Source of the DNA: Eunapius fragilis
Taxonomy: Eukaryota > Porifera > Demospongiae > Spongillida > Spongillidae
Assembly: GCA_963681505.1 (NCBI GenBank)
Contig: OY811980.1
Coordinates: 6,581,572-6,645,571 of the forward strand
Direction: 5' to 3'
Length of the DNA stretch: 64,000 bases
The position numbers and the translations under genes were made by a program. This document shows positions 44,001-55,134 of the stretch, in pieces (position 1 is the first letter of the stretch; each line of letters opens with the position of its first letter). The notes below the pieces were generated by a model. That model saw nothing but the letters and a program-made list of their open reading frames with translations. It did not search any database and was not told the DNA's origin.

Positions 44001-47000
44001 TGGTGACAGAGTAGGGGTCTCAGGCCTCACAGGCTAGGGGTCTCAGGCCTCACAGGCTAGGGGTCTCAGGCTTCACAGGCTAGGGGTCTCAGGCCTCACA
44101 GGCTAGGGGTCTCAGGCCTCACAGGCTAGGGGGCTCAGGCCTCACAGGCTAGGGGTCTCAGGCCTCACAGGCTAGGGGTCTCAGGCCTCACAGGCTAGGG
44201 GGCTCAGGCCTCACAGGCTAGGGGGCTCAGGCCTCACAGGCTAGGGGTCTCAGGCCTCACAGGCTAGGGGTCTCAGGTCTCACAGGCTAGGGGTCTCAGG
44301 CCTCACAGGCTAGGGGGCTCAGGCCTCACAGGCTAGGGGGCTCAGGCCTCACAGGCTAGGGGGCTCAGGTCTCACAGGGTAGGGGTCTCAGGCCTCACAG
44401 GCTAGGGGTCTCAGGCCTCACAGGCTAGGGGGCTCAGGCCTCACAGGGTAGGGGTCTCAGGTCTCACAGGCTAGGGGTCTCAGGCCTCACAGGCTAGGGG
44501 TCTCAGGCCTCACAGGCTAGGGGGCTCAGGCCTCACAGGCTAAGGGGCTCAGGCCTCACAGGCTAGGGGGCTCAGGCCAGCTGGTCTTCGGCAGCCCTGC
44601 TTACAATCCAATGTCCCCATCGCCAAGGTTACACATAACACCTTCAAGGATGCAACAATACTGCAGAATGCACCCTGGTCCTTTGTTCACTGTGTACTGG
44701 ACAGTGTGTTCGTTAACTAACATGAGGGATGTTTTGGTTAACTAACATGAGGGATGTTTTGGTTAACTAACATGAGGGATGTGTTGGTTAACTAACATGA
44801 GGGATGTGTTGGTTAACTAACATGAGGGTGTGTTGGTTAACTAACATGAGGGTGTGTTGGTTAACTAACATGAGGGATGTGTTGGTTAACTAACATGAGG
44901 GTGTGTTGGTTAACTAACATGAGGGATGTGTTGGTTAACTAACATGAGGGTGTGTTGGTTAACTAACATGAGGGATGTGTTGGTTAACTTACACTGAGGA
45001 ATGTGTTGGTTAACTAACATGAGGGATGTGTTGGTTAACTAACATGAGGGTGTGTTGGTTAACTAACATGAGGGATGTGTTGGTTAACTTACACTGAGGA
45101 ATGTGTTGGTTACGGTTCACAGTGGTAAAATCCATCCCCGATATGTTCCTTGGGTCATATTCAGCAGGAATGTCGCTGGGGAGCAGATATGTCACAGGAG
45201 GAGGAGACAACACGTGTGTCTTTACAGGATTCTGAAAAATGGGTAAGTAGATTTGAATCCACAGCTCTCAGTCTCTCCCTTTCCCTTTACACATGCAGCC
45301 TCACCTTCCCCCTCACACATGCAGCCCCCCTTCCCCTTTACACATGCAGCCTCACTTTCCCCTTCACACATGCAGCCTCACTTTCCCCTTCACACATGCA
45401 GCCTCACTTTCCCCTTCACACATGCAGCCTCACCTTGCTCTTCTGCATACAAGGTTTGTTGTAATCATGATATGTTCCCTTGGCAACCTTGTGGGGAGCT
45501 GGTTTTGTAATAGCAGGCTTTGCAGCAGCTGGTTTCTTCATCTGAGGAACACCCCAGTCACAGTCAGTCTCCAGGCCAAGGTTCTCCTGAGCATCAATTA
45601 GAATGAATGTAATGTCCTATGTATCACCATCTACCCCATTACAACACACAGAGGTATCACATGTCAGAGCTACAGGTCTGCCCCCCCCCCCCCCCCCTCC
45701 AATACTCTGAATAACACAGGTGACACAGGTGACACAGGTGGTGGGCTAAGTTATGCGGGGAGCACATGTGGTGGGCTAAGTTATGCGGGGGACACAGACC
45801 AGGAGCACAAAGATACAGTGTCGGGCTTAAGAGTACAAATCACAGCACAGAGCAGTTGCCGGCGGTAACTGAGGAATGTGCACTCATGTGGCAGGGTGGA
45901 TATGGGGGGCATATGCACAATGCCACTCTGCCAACTAAACAAGTCTCCCAGAATAATGGAGAAGAATAACAGTGGGGACATGTGCCTCACCCCCAACCCT
46001 CCTTCACTTCACCATTCTCATGCTTTCTATAGCTGGGGGCAATGGCCAGTACCATTAGCTGAGGGCAATGGTAGTACCATTAGCTGAGGGCAATGGCCAG
46101 TACCATTAGCTGGGGGCAATGGCCAGTACCATTAGCTGAGGGCAATGGTACTACCATTAGCTGAGGGCAATGGTACTACCATTAGCTGGGGGCAATGGTA
46201 GTACTATTAGCCTCTCAAGTATACACTTATTGCCCTCCCTCCCTAACTCCTTCTCACATGCCCCACACGCACACACATACACACACACATACACACACAC
46301 ACAACATACTGCAGAGTGTACCTGCATTAACGTTCTCCCAAAACAAATGAGTCATCACACAGTACTGTACAAATTAGTCATCACACACTACTGTACAAAT
46401 GAGTCATCACACAACTGTACTTTTCTCTTATGAACATCACTAGCAACAATCGACCTGACACAGAAGTCCCTCCTCCCCAGTCCTTCTACAACCTCACATC
46501 CACCCATGACCCCCACCTTATGCATCATGATCCTCGCAAAGCCATTCTCCCCCCAGTAAGTCCCCCAAGAGTTCCGCATGTACCAGAACTCCACTCCATT
46601 TTCCACACCCCATCCAACTACCTGTAGGATGGGAGACAGACCAGGTAAAAATAAGTAATAGCACATACAACACACACACACACACATCCCCACACATGCA
46701 CAACACTACACCATTCTCACCATCTCCCACATGCACAAGCTGAGCTACTGAATGCACCCCATCAATCAGATCACTTTCGGAAGTTCACGTCAACACAGAA
46801 GGTGATACTTGCATGTATCAACGTAACCCTCAACCATCCACCCCACACGTCTCTCCCATGAAATCATTGTAACATCAAACTTCTGACCTTTTTTTTAATT
46901 TTTACAAAACACTTTTACGTCTGAAGACACAACTTAAGGGAACAAGCCAATCATCAGTACCTCAGAAGCCAGCATTCCCTCTGCCCTCCATCCCCCGTCC

Positions 47001-47894
47001 CTCCCACTCACCACTCCCCTGCCTTCCCTCCCTCCTATTTCTTCACGCACTCCCCTCCCTCCTCCCTTCCTTCCCGCCAACTCCCCTCCCTCCCTCCCTC
47101 CCTTACCACCCCTCCCCTCCTCCCATACAGCCATGGCGTGGTACACACTCACAGAGACTTCATGGTTGATCATGGGAAGCAGACTGAACTCTGAGAAGAT
47201 GCCCCCGGTGTAGCTCTCCAGCTTAGAGGTGGCGTCAATGCCACACCCAATCGGACCACGGGCAAAGATTTCAGCCTTCATGTTGTCCGCACCGCTCACA
47301 CCACCATAGTCTCCCACCCAGTATGTGGGATAGCTGGACACTTTGGAGCACTGAGAGGTAGAGAAAAATATCACATGAGCTATCACGTGACATGATGTCG
47401 GATTTCTGATATCCGTGCCCTTCACCACCACTGCACTTACGCCGTTGCTAGGGTCACAGGTCTCACACACACCAAGTGGTTCGCACTTTCCATTTTTAGC
47501 CTATTAGAAGGTGAAGTGACACACCCACAAGCCAAAGGCCAGGAGGGAGGTGGGACGAGGGAGAGAGGAAGGGAGGGAGGGAGGAAAGTGAGTGAGGGGT
47601 ATGGTTAGGGAAGGAGGAAAGGGGAGGATGAGTAAGGAAGGAAGGAAGCAGAGAGAAGGCCTGTAATGTTACAGACATGACACACAAGAGAATGTGAGCT
47701 CCCACAATCTGGAGAGGACTACACACAACATACAATGCAAAAAGCCTGCCTGCTCAAACATCCTGTCCCCTGTTGCACATATCATACCCCTATGCAACAG
47801 CACATTCTTCTTACGCTCACCTGGATCTAATTCCTCACACACTTCCAAATCATGTGTGCATGTGAATGTACATCACGCATACACACGCACACTT

Positions 47895-47929
<35 letters not shown>

Positions 47930-49488
47930 CACACACACACATGCACACACACACGTGTACACATGCACACCCACACACACATGCACACGCACACATGCAC
48001 ACGCACACATGCACACACGTGTACACATGCACACCCACACACGCATGCACGCGCACACATGCACCCACAGAACAACCAGCTTGTACACATGATGGGAAAC
48101 GCATGAGGAAATACACCCAGCACACCACATGGAGAAAACAGTTTTGTTCCAAGAAACTCTAAACATTGTGGATACCAAAATAGACTCTTGTGGATAACCA
48201 ACACTGACCATTATAGTAACCCCAAACCAGCACACTCCAAATCATCCCACACTGTGTGATGCACAGAGAGGAGCCATCTCAAATGTGTCTCCTCAAATTT
48301 TCCCACTCTCCGCAGGGTATAATGAATAACATGACATCATCACCATAGTTACCAAAAGAAAGGAGGAGGGGGGGGGGGGGGGGGGGGTTATTGAAGGAAG
48401 AGGAAAAGTAAAACCTACACCATGTAGAACTGGCTATGAGAATTGGTTACCGACACAATGTTCATCTCATCCACGCCACTAAATGACATTTGTGATTTCA
48501 AATCTGGCCGGTGCTCTTTTTTATTGCATAGAACCCTGCATACATACCACCCCTCCCCCACCCACCCCCCCACCCCCCACCCCCGACAGTTAGCTCAAGT
48601 GAGTTTTCTGGATGCAGTATCCACCTACTAGTGAATTAAAACAGCCACCAATTTTTTTCTCCCAGACAGAAGGGTCAAGGGTCATGGCTGTTGACTTTAA
48701 TACAATAAATATTGCCCTACTTAAGAATGAACTGGGGATTTCCCTCTACTGCTCATAATCCAATGTAGCCCCTCCCACCTGATACCTCATAATTCTGACA
48801 GGTCTCATCGGGTATTCCATTCTGGTGGATGTAGTCATACACACCTCCCGGGTCACCACCTTTGAGAGGGAATGGGAGGAGAGTTAAGGAGAAGCAAGGA
48901 ACTTGGGGATAGAGAGAGAGTAGTGGTGCTAAGTTAACTCACCATCACATGTTCCTCCTCCCTGACAGTTGATGAGGACTTGGGGAGCTAGCTGGATAAT
49001 GGGGTAGCTTGCATTCCTCATGATGGCTATGCGGTCGCTCAGGGCTGAGGTTGTCCCCATGGCCCAGCAAGACCCACAGTCTGCAAAGGGAGACGAGAAG
49101 GATGGAAAAAGGTCCAAAAACAATAGAAAGGATGCGTTGACAAACATTGAGGTATGTGCTGGTTGCGGTTCGGTGTGAGGTAGTTGATGCCATCTTTGTC
49201 TGCCCATGTAAAATTCGCGGGAAGGTCCTTCACACTTATATAGGTGCGAGGTAGCGGAGCCGTAATACGCTCTCCTCTAGGGAAGGTAGCTGTATTAAAA
49301 CAGAAGCAAATAAGATACGTGAAAAAAGGTGTCAGCATGCACTTTGTACTCGGCAGCAGGTGACGTCATTAAAGCCTTTCAGCTTAGCTTTCAACTAACT
49401 TACTCTTTGGAACCCTGCACGGCTTGTGTGCAAAGGCACACGCGCAAAGCAGAAGAATGGTGGAAGCGTAAAAATGGAAAGTAGCCAT
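39827..49488 (-). CDS. Tandem two-module cathepsin Z (papain-family cysteine carboxypeptidase), 15 exons
   Basis: Exons are 49488-49404, 49289-49146, 49080-48943, 48859-48786, 47500-47441, 47350-47153, 46621-46517, 45586-45434, 45231-45093, 42213-42092, 41203-41018, 40716-40567, 40429-40351, 40291-40258 and 39896-39827. They total 1,737 nt (578 residues), and phases agree at every junction. A signal peptide is followed by module 1: KPC prosegment Cys24, RNQHIPQYCGSCW with Cys81, His230, and Asn250 in RNSWG. Exon 8 ends module 1 ([14 protein letters not shown]) but continues in frame through a Lys/Pro/Ala linker into a second prosegment with KPC (Cys314). Module 2 follows with HIPQYCGSCW (Cys370), His522, Asn543 and a C-terminal DWAVPKEM. 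The HIP mini-loop before the active Cys marks cathepsin Z/X, a lysosomal carboxymonopeptidase. Two complete modules in one frame are unusual. Separate transcripts cannot be excluded. Confidence 0.88.
40846..41017 (-). repeat. (GT)n/(CA)n microsatellites at the cathepsin exon 11 donor
   Basis: (TG)n at 40,846-40,900 and (CA)n-type repeats at about 40,932-41,017 on the plus strand. On the sense strand the exon 11 donor is the first GT of a long (GT)n run. Confidence 0.93.
41575..41810. repeat. ~42-bp tandem repeat in cathepsin intron 10
   Basis: Five to six copies of a unit containing AAGACCCCCCACATCCATCA and CACAGACCAATGTATT. Confidence 0.85.
42690..42870. repeat. Poly(G) runs within a short CACCCTGCTCTGCCTA repeat
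   Basis: About six copies of a CACCCTGCTCTGCCTA-type unit. Two copies have expanded G runs (about 17 and 29 G). It lies in cathepsin intron 9, so the sense strand carries poly(C). Confidence 0.85.
43560..43690. repeat. 39-bp tandem repeat (three copies)
   Basis: Three copies of a unit containing GGCTATAAAGATGTGCCC and CCCACCCTCCTA, within cathepsin intron 9. Confidence 0.85.
44015..44578. repeat. 23-bp minisatellite in cathepsin intron 9
   Basis: About 24 copies of a 23-bp unit with the core GGGGTCTCAGGCCTCACAGG. A T/G change alternates between copies. Confidence 0.95.
44700..45115 (-). repeat. Minisatellite derived from the exon 9/intron 9 boundary
   Basis: About 16 copies of a 24- to 25-bp unit (plus strand GGTTAACTAACATGAGGGAT plus GTGTT). 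Read on the sense strand, each unit matches the last exon 9 codons (Asn-Gln-His-Ile-Pro) and the donor. At least one further copy, near 44,988-45,013, keeps the intact TCAGTGTAAGTTAACC donor sequence. Confidence 0.85.
46020..46210. repeat. ~25-bp tandem repeat in cathepsin intron 7
   Basis: About seven copies of a unit containing CCATTAGCTGAGGGCAATGG. Confidence 0.85.
47520..47640 (-). repeat. Polypurine stretch upstream of cathepsin exon 5
   Basis: G/A-rich (GGAGGGAGG-type) on the plus strand, hence C/T-rich on the sense strand, just upstream of the exon 5 acceptor. Confidence 0.6.
47878..48060. repeat. (CA)n-rich microsatellite with CACATG/CACGTG variants
   Basis: Long (CA)n run mixed with GCACACATG-type units, in cathepsin intron 4. 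It produces spurious Cys/Val and His/Thr frames on both strands. Confidence 0.9.
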
Positions 49489-49798
49489 TTGCCCCTCTGT
49501 CATGTGATTAGGAATCTCCCGTGCCCCGTCAACGGATACTGATGTGTTCATCAAATCATGTGACTAATTTATCGCATGTTTATCGTAGCAGGATATCAAT
49601 TTGTCAACTGTCCGGGTTGATAGCAGGTGGAAGTGGTCCGACATGGTCAATGTGGGACCATGTCGGCAGTCGGTGTTGATGAGTCAGAGAATGGGTCTTG
49701 CTTTTATAGTCAAATAGTACGCCTGGGAACGAGACCAGTCCTGGTCTCGTACCCAGCCCCAAAACGTTACATATCCAGCACATTGAACTTGATTGAAT

Positions 49799-49994
49799 CA
49801 GTACCCGCTCGGCCACAGAGAAAATTCGCAGCTTGATCATAGAGAAAAAAAAAGCGTATACATTGGTAACTAAAGAAACCATCAGTGTTCGTAGCAACCG
49901 CTATGAAAACTAGTAGTTGGCTTAGTCCCAATGTATACGCTTTATTTTCTCTATGATCGAGCTGCGAAATTTCTCTATGGCCGAGCGGGTACTG
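49799..49994. mobile_element. Short MITE with ~60-bp inverted ends (pogo-like CAG ends)
   Basis: The ends start CAGTACCCGCTCGGCC and remain inverted copies for about 60 bp per arm. TA follows the right end. It is 196 bp with no coding sequence. The CAGTA ends recall the Tigger element at 16,437-20,926, so a pogo-type MITE is likely. Confidence 0.65.
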
Positions 49995-50159
49995 TAAACA
50001 AATCCAAATATAGATATGCAAATTCATTGCTTTGTAAATACGAATATCCCCCTCGGACGCTAGAACTTATAAGTTAATTAGATTAACCATAGATATTAGA
50101 GTAGATTTTACTGAAAACATAATCCCTTTTGATGATACAGTTAAAACTTGTCCCATTTT

Positions 50160-51450
50160 GAGCCCAAATATCTGAGGAGGTGATCCAGCTGGTTTCTTCA
50201 TCTGAGGAACACCCCATTCACAGCCAGTCCCCATGCCAAGGTTCTCCTGAGCATCAATGTAGCACCCTCAATCACCTCCCCCTTTACAAAGAGATATCAT
50301 TCAGAGCCACAGGTCTGCTTCACACGTGTGGCAAAGGTGGACCATGCACAATGCCACTGTATTGTAGACTAAAAACAAGTCTCCCAGAATGGAAGGAAAA
50401 CACACTGGGGCATACCAGGCTGCATACAAGTCATAGCCAACATTCCACCATGCCGCTCTCATATGGTCATAGCCAACATTACACCATACCTATAACCACA
50501 GCTCTCATATGGTCATAGCCAACATTACACCATACCTATAACTACAGCCTCATATGGTCATAGCCAACATTCCACCATACCTATAACCACAGCATTCATA
50601 TGGTCATGGGTGCATGTGAGTGTACGCGGGTACCCACACACACCCACAGAACAACCAGCTTGTACACATGATGGGAAACGCATGAGGAAATACACCCAGC
50701 ACACCACATGGAGAAAACAGTTTTGTTCCAAGAAGCTCTAAACATTGTGGACACCAAAATAGACTCTTGTGGATAACCAACACTGACCATTATAGTAACC
50801 CCAAACCAGCACACTCCAAATCATCCCACACTGTGTGATGCACAGAGAGGAGCCATCTCAAATGTGTCTCCTCAAATTTTCCCGCTCTCCACAGGGTATA
50901 ATGAATAACACGGCATCACCATAGTTACCAAGGGAAAGGGAGGAGGGAGGGGAGGGAGGGGTTATTGAATGAAGAGGAAAAGTAAAACCTACACCATGTA
51001 GAACTGGCTGAGAATTGGTTACCGACACAATGTTCATCTCATCCACACCACTAAATTACATCTGTGATTTCAAATCTGGCCGGTGCTCTTTTTTATTGCG
51101 TAGAACCCTGCATACACCTGTTATGTCTACTACCCCTCCCCCCACCCACCCCCCCACCCCCGGCAGTTAGCTCAAGTAAGTTTTATAGATGCCCTACTAG
51201 TGAATTAAAACAACCACCAATTTTTTCTCCCAGGTGCCAATCCAGAAGGGTCAAGGGTCATGGCTGTTGACTTTAATACAATAAATATTGCCCTACTTAA
51301 GAATGAACAGGGGATTTCCCCCTAATGCTCATAACCCAGTGTAGCCCCTCCTGACAGGTCTCATCGGGTATTCCATTCTGGTGGATGTAATCATACACAT
51401 CTCCTGGGTCACCACTTTGGAGAGGGGATTTGGAGGAGAGACCTCATCGA

Positions 51451-51481
<31 letters not shown>

Positions 51482-52110
51482 GAGGAGGAACACACGGTGG
51501 CGAGGCACTTTAGCACCACTTCCCTCTTCCCCCAAGAGGTACCTTAGCACCACTTCCCTCTTCCCCCAAGTTCTCCAATTTTTTTTGCTTCTCATAACTG
51601 TTTCACTTGGGAAGCTAGCTGGATGATGGGGTAGCTTGCATTCCTCATGATGGCTATGCGGTCGCTCAGGGCAGAGGTTGTCCCCATGGCCCACAGTCTG
51701 AAAAGGGAGGCAAGAAGTCGGCTGTAATTACGCATGAGGTATTTGATGTGGGGTCCCTCACTTGTATAGGTGCACGTGAGGGAGCGGAGCCGTAATACGT
51801 TCTCCTCTCGTGGAAAACAGATTATCTAATTTTATGTCTGCTCAGTAACGAGCAAACAACGAGCAAACGTTCAGTTGACGTGCGCGAAGGCACATAATCA
51901 GGCTGGGAACGAGATCAGTGGGCGCCGCGTCAACAACGTATTCGATCGGTGTAATAAGTTCGATAGAGCATGTGTACTATAGCACGGTCAGTAGCAGGAG
52001 AAATACAAAATTGTCAACTGTATACAGTCAAATAACTCGGGTTGATAGTAGGTGGAAGCGGCCGGGCACGGTGCGGCATTATGGCGGGCAGTCGATGTTG
52101 ATGAGAACCG
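50160..52110 (-). pseudogene. Decayed partial duplicate of the cathepsin Z gene
   Basis: Segments match the functional gene in order: 5' flank at about 51,950-52,110 (like 49,600-49,710), exon 2 at ~51,755-51,815 (degraded), exon 3 at ~51,605-51,695, exon 4 at ~51,343-51,415, a stretch of intron 4 at ~50,620-51,300 (like 48,060-48,730), then part of exon 8 at ~50,175-50,262. Exons 5-7 are missing. In the exon 3 copy, ACTGTGGG joins CCATGG directly. The missing 10 bp remove the active-site Cys-Trp and shift the frame. It is non-functional as a protease. Confidence 0.85.
51450..51482. repeat. Poly(C) run inside the cathepsin pseudogene
   Basis: About 28-30 consecutive C on the plus strand, inserted between the exon 3 and exon 4 remnants. 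Confidence 0.9.
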
Positions 52111-52193
52111 GGTTCTGCATTTTCTACCCCATAGCTCGTCTTGCTTTAGGTTCGGTTCTAAAAAAAGTCCAGTCCGTACATACACTGCGTCAT

Positions 52194-53295
52194 TCATAGT
52201 CCTAGTTTCTGTAGCTGGCTCGGTTCGGAGAAGCTAAAAGCCGACTTCACATCCCCCGCGTAAGGTCGCGGACTGTTGGGTGTCATCTGGAAACAGAATA
52301 GCATAATGACAAATGATACGGATCAGAATATTAACAGTATATGTACAAAGCCTAGCTTTGATTTTTAAGATATGATATCACTAAAATTGTCCCCCTCAAC
52401 ACCCTTCTCTCCATGACATGTTGACTTACATTGCGCTCAATGTTCTCGACAATGTCCTCAAATGTGGCTCTGTCCTCAGGACTGATGGTCCAGCATGATG
52501 ACACCACGCTCCTCAGCTTCCAGGAGTCAATCAGGGCCAGGGACTGGAAGTGGCCATTCCCCACTTCCCAAATGATGGGAACAATGGCAAGCCCCTTGTA
52601 TGGCCTTTGCATTGTGGCCAGCTCGTATGCAATGGTTCTGAGGAAAGATGGGGGGAGAGAGAAAAAGGTGTGTGTAGTAAAGTTTAGGGAATTTTGGGGG
52701 GGGAGGGGGGGGTGTCAGGGTTCATGGGAGCCACAAATACAATTAAGGGCCTGTACTACACTACACTAAACCTGCCCAACCAAGCATGCAGAAGGGGTGT
52801 ACATGTGTACGTGCATAATGTGTGTGTGTGTATGTTGTCACAGTGTACACACACTCGTTTGATATTCATTTATTGCAGTATTCATTTACCCGAATGAATA
52901 AACGTTGGCTTCAAAGGAGCTAGAATGGAGCAAGCTGAGAGAGCCATCCTGGCTGGGGACCAGCGATCTGAGCACCTCCGGAGGAACATAGGTCAAGTCC
53001 TGCCCCGAGATGGACCTGATGGTGGGAAGGCATAGCAATGTGTCAAAAATGGACAGTGTGAAGGCCCCCTCCCCACCCCCACATACTCACACCCAGAAAA
53101 TGGTGGTGGGTGGGGGGGGTGGGGGGGGGAGAGGGGGGATGAGATGTCAATGCCATACATGCACAATGGAAGGGGTGGAGGAGTGTGAGAAACAGAGGTG
53201 GGTTCTGTTGCAAGTGGTGGGCATCACTAAGTGGTTTTAAGGATCATTTTCTAAGGGTGAGTGAGATACAGGTCAAGGTGGGCGAACAGCAGACC

Positions 53296-53327
<32 letters not shown>

Positions 53328-54773
53328 AGTCTAGAAGTAGTACCCAAGAGCAGCCACCATGCAAGGATTAGAGTGTCATCTGTTTACCCCCACACACACC
53401 CACGCCACACAGGTGCACACACACACATACACACCTTGAATTGCTGTACAGAGCCCACATAGTGATGCAGGCCCTGCCGCGGTAGATCCCGATGGACTGA
53501 GAGGTTAGCAGTGGATGGGCAATGTTCTTTGCGTGAAGGTACTCCATACCCTAGAGGGGTGGAAGACAAGAATAAAAGCACGTGAGCCTTCAAGCCTTCA
53601 ATTTTGCTAGAGCCTCCTCCCCAGACCAGCTTACCTGTGCCACCTGGTTCAGTATGCTCATTGTGGACTGATAGTCATAGCGACATCTGTTCTTGTGAAT
53701 GATGTTGTGCAGCGTGTCTCCCTTCATCTGACTGCACGTAGAAAGGGAGAAAAGGTACGCTTTAATACAGGGAGTAACTTCGCATTCATAATTCAATGAG
53801 GAAAAGGAATAATAGGCTGCGCTCGAAAAGTGCGCCAAGGGTTTATTGTCACATGAACACGCCGCGACTGTGTTCACAGCTGGTATTTGTGGACGCTGCA
53901 TGCGCTACAGGACAATGCAACCATTGCGGAGCTTTGACAATGAGAGCTAGGGTTAACTATTACTGACGCACTCACTCGACGACAATGGCGAGGCGCTCCG
54001 GCTTGAGGTCAAAGCACACTCCCATGAACAACTGGATTTTCTCGTGCCTGATGCGGCACAGGGTTTGCACCTCGCTCACAAAATCCTGGTACTCCTGCTC
54101 CGTGCTCGCTCTCCGCGTATGGACAGTAACGGATCCGTGCCAATAAGCCCTGCAGAAATTGAAGCAGTCAACAAACAAACCCAAATATATACACTCGCAG
54201 CGTTTTATACATCGCGAACCCTCTTGCGGACCCGGAGATATCCCATACAGCACAATAGACTCCCATACGGACAATTGTAGCGTGCATTAAGTAAACTTAC
54301 CGATAGACAGTTTCCTTCTCGCTGGTTGTAATTACACGTTTCAGTGACAGGTCCCGCTGTGCAATGGTCCACTCGTCCAGAAATTCCAGCTCGTTATAGC
54401 GCCAAAACCCGAAATCTCCTTCATCGCCAGGCATCTCAACTAACGTGTCCTCCAGTTCAGACACACTGGTAGACGTGCTCGAACGACTGCTGTCTCCTTC
54501 GTTCGCGGGAGAAATGAGGGAGGGCGAAGGTAGCGAATCGCATTTCGGCTGCTCTTGCTGCTGCTGCTGCAGAAGTTGCTCCTGCACGCGCACATGCTCC
54601 AGGGCCTGCAGCTCTTCCGGCTCAAGAGACAGCGGGAATATCTTCGGTTCCTCCGCGAGCGGGAACGCGCACGGCTCGCTGCACCTGCGTCCACTCCTTC
54701 GCTGCAGCAGTATCTTGACGTTCTTAACGAACCTCTTCACACACCACTTGTTGCTTGTTCTTTGTTTGGCCAT
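52194..54773 (-). CDS. RAF/KSR-family pseudokinase, 7 exons
   Basis: Exons are 54773-54301, 54149-53976, 53731-53635, 53550-53435, 53015-52890, 52637-52430 and 52286-52194 (1,287 nt, 428 residues, phases agree). Residues 1-150 are low complexity with a poly(Gln) stretch and an acidic segment. A kinase-like domain runs from DEWTIAQRDLSL to FEDIVENIERN, with family hallmarks HEKIQLFMGVC, GMEYLHAKNIAH, YVPPEVL, ANVYSFGTIAYEL and SSCW. The glycine loop is lost (TTSEKETVYRAYWHG), the VAIK lysine is replaced (VTVHTRR), HRDL reads AHPLL and no DFG is present. It cannot be a conventional kinase. The best fit is KSR, the RAF-MEK-ERK scaffold, but there is no C1 or CA1 domain, so an unusual RAF/KSR paralogue is possible. 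The short last exon ends QLQKLGL. Confidence 0.78.
53297..53322 (-). repeat. Poly(G) run in pseudokinase intron 4
   Basis: About 24 G on the plus strand, poly(C) on the sense strand of the gene. Confidence 0.9.
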
Positions 54774-55134
54774 ATTTTTTCTTTATTTCCTTTTCACGTA
54801 AAGACTGTTCCGCATTCTCCGGTAGAGGCTCTTTTTGTAGCAATAATTACGTCACCTCAATTAGTCATTGTTAAATTTATAACTAACATTGCTTTCAATC
54901 GGGGGGGGAAAAGGGGCACGTCCCAGCCAACTCCCTTTCGTGCGGAAGGGTACCACATGACACACACACACTCACCAATTCATTTCATTTTTGATATCAT
55001 TGTTGTAAAAAGCAAGAATGACACAATACAAAAAGAAATGTAACATGTCTATATGTTCAGAATATTCTGATAAAAGCTGCCATTATACATGTGTACATAC
55101 GCACACACACACAGTACAGAGAAGGTGTGCAACG

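Noticed and set aside
44015..45092. Possible CRISPR-like array
   Set aside because: Units are directly abutting tandem repeats without unique spacers, in an animal intron.
45434..45586. Exon 8 as the end of a separate upstream cathepsin gene
   Set aside because: It contains no stop codon, has a good GTGAGG donor in phase 0, and the next exon lacks any start or signal peptide. Separate transcripts remain the main alternative and are noted in the finding.
47850..48235. Cys/Val-rich and His/Thr-rich frames
   Set aside because: They are translations of a (CA)n microsatellite.
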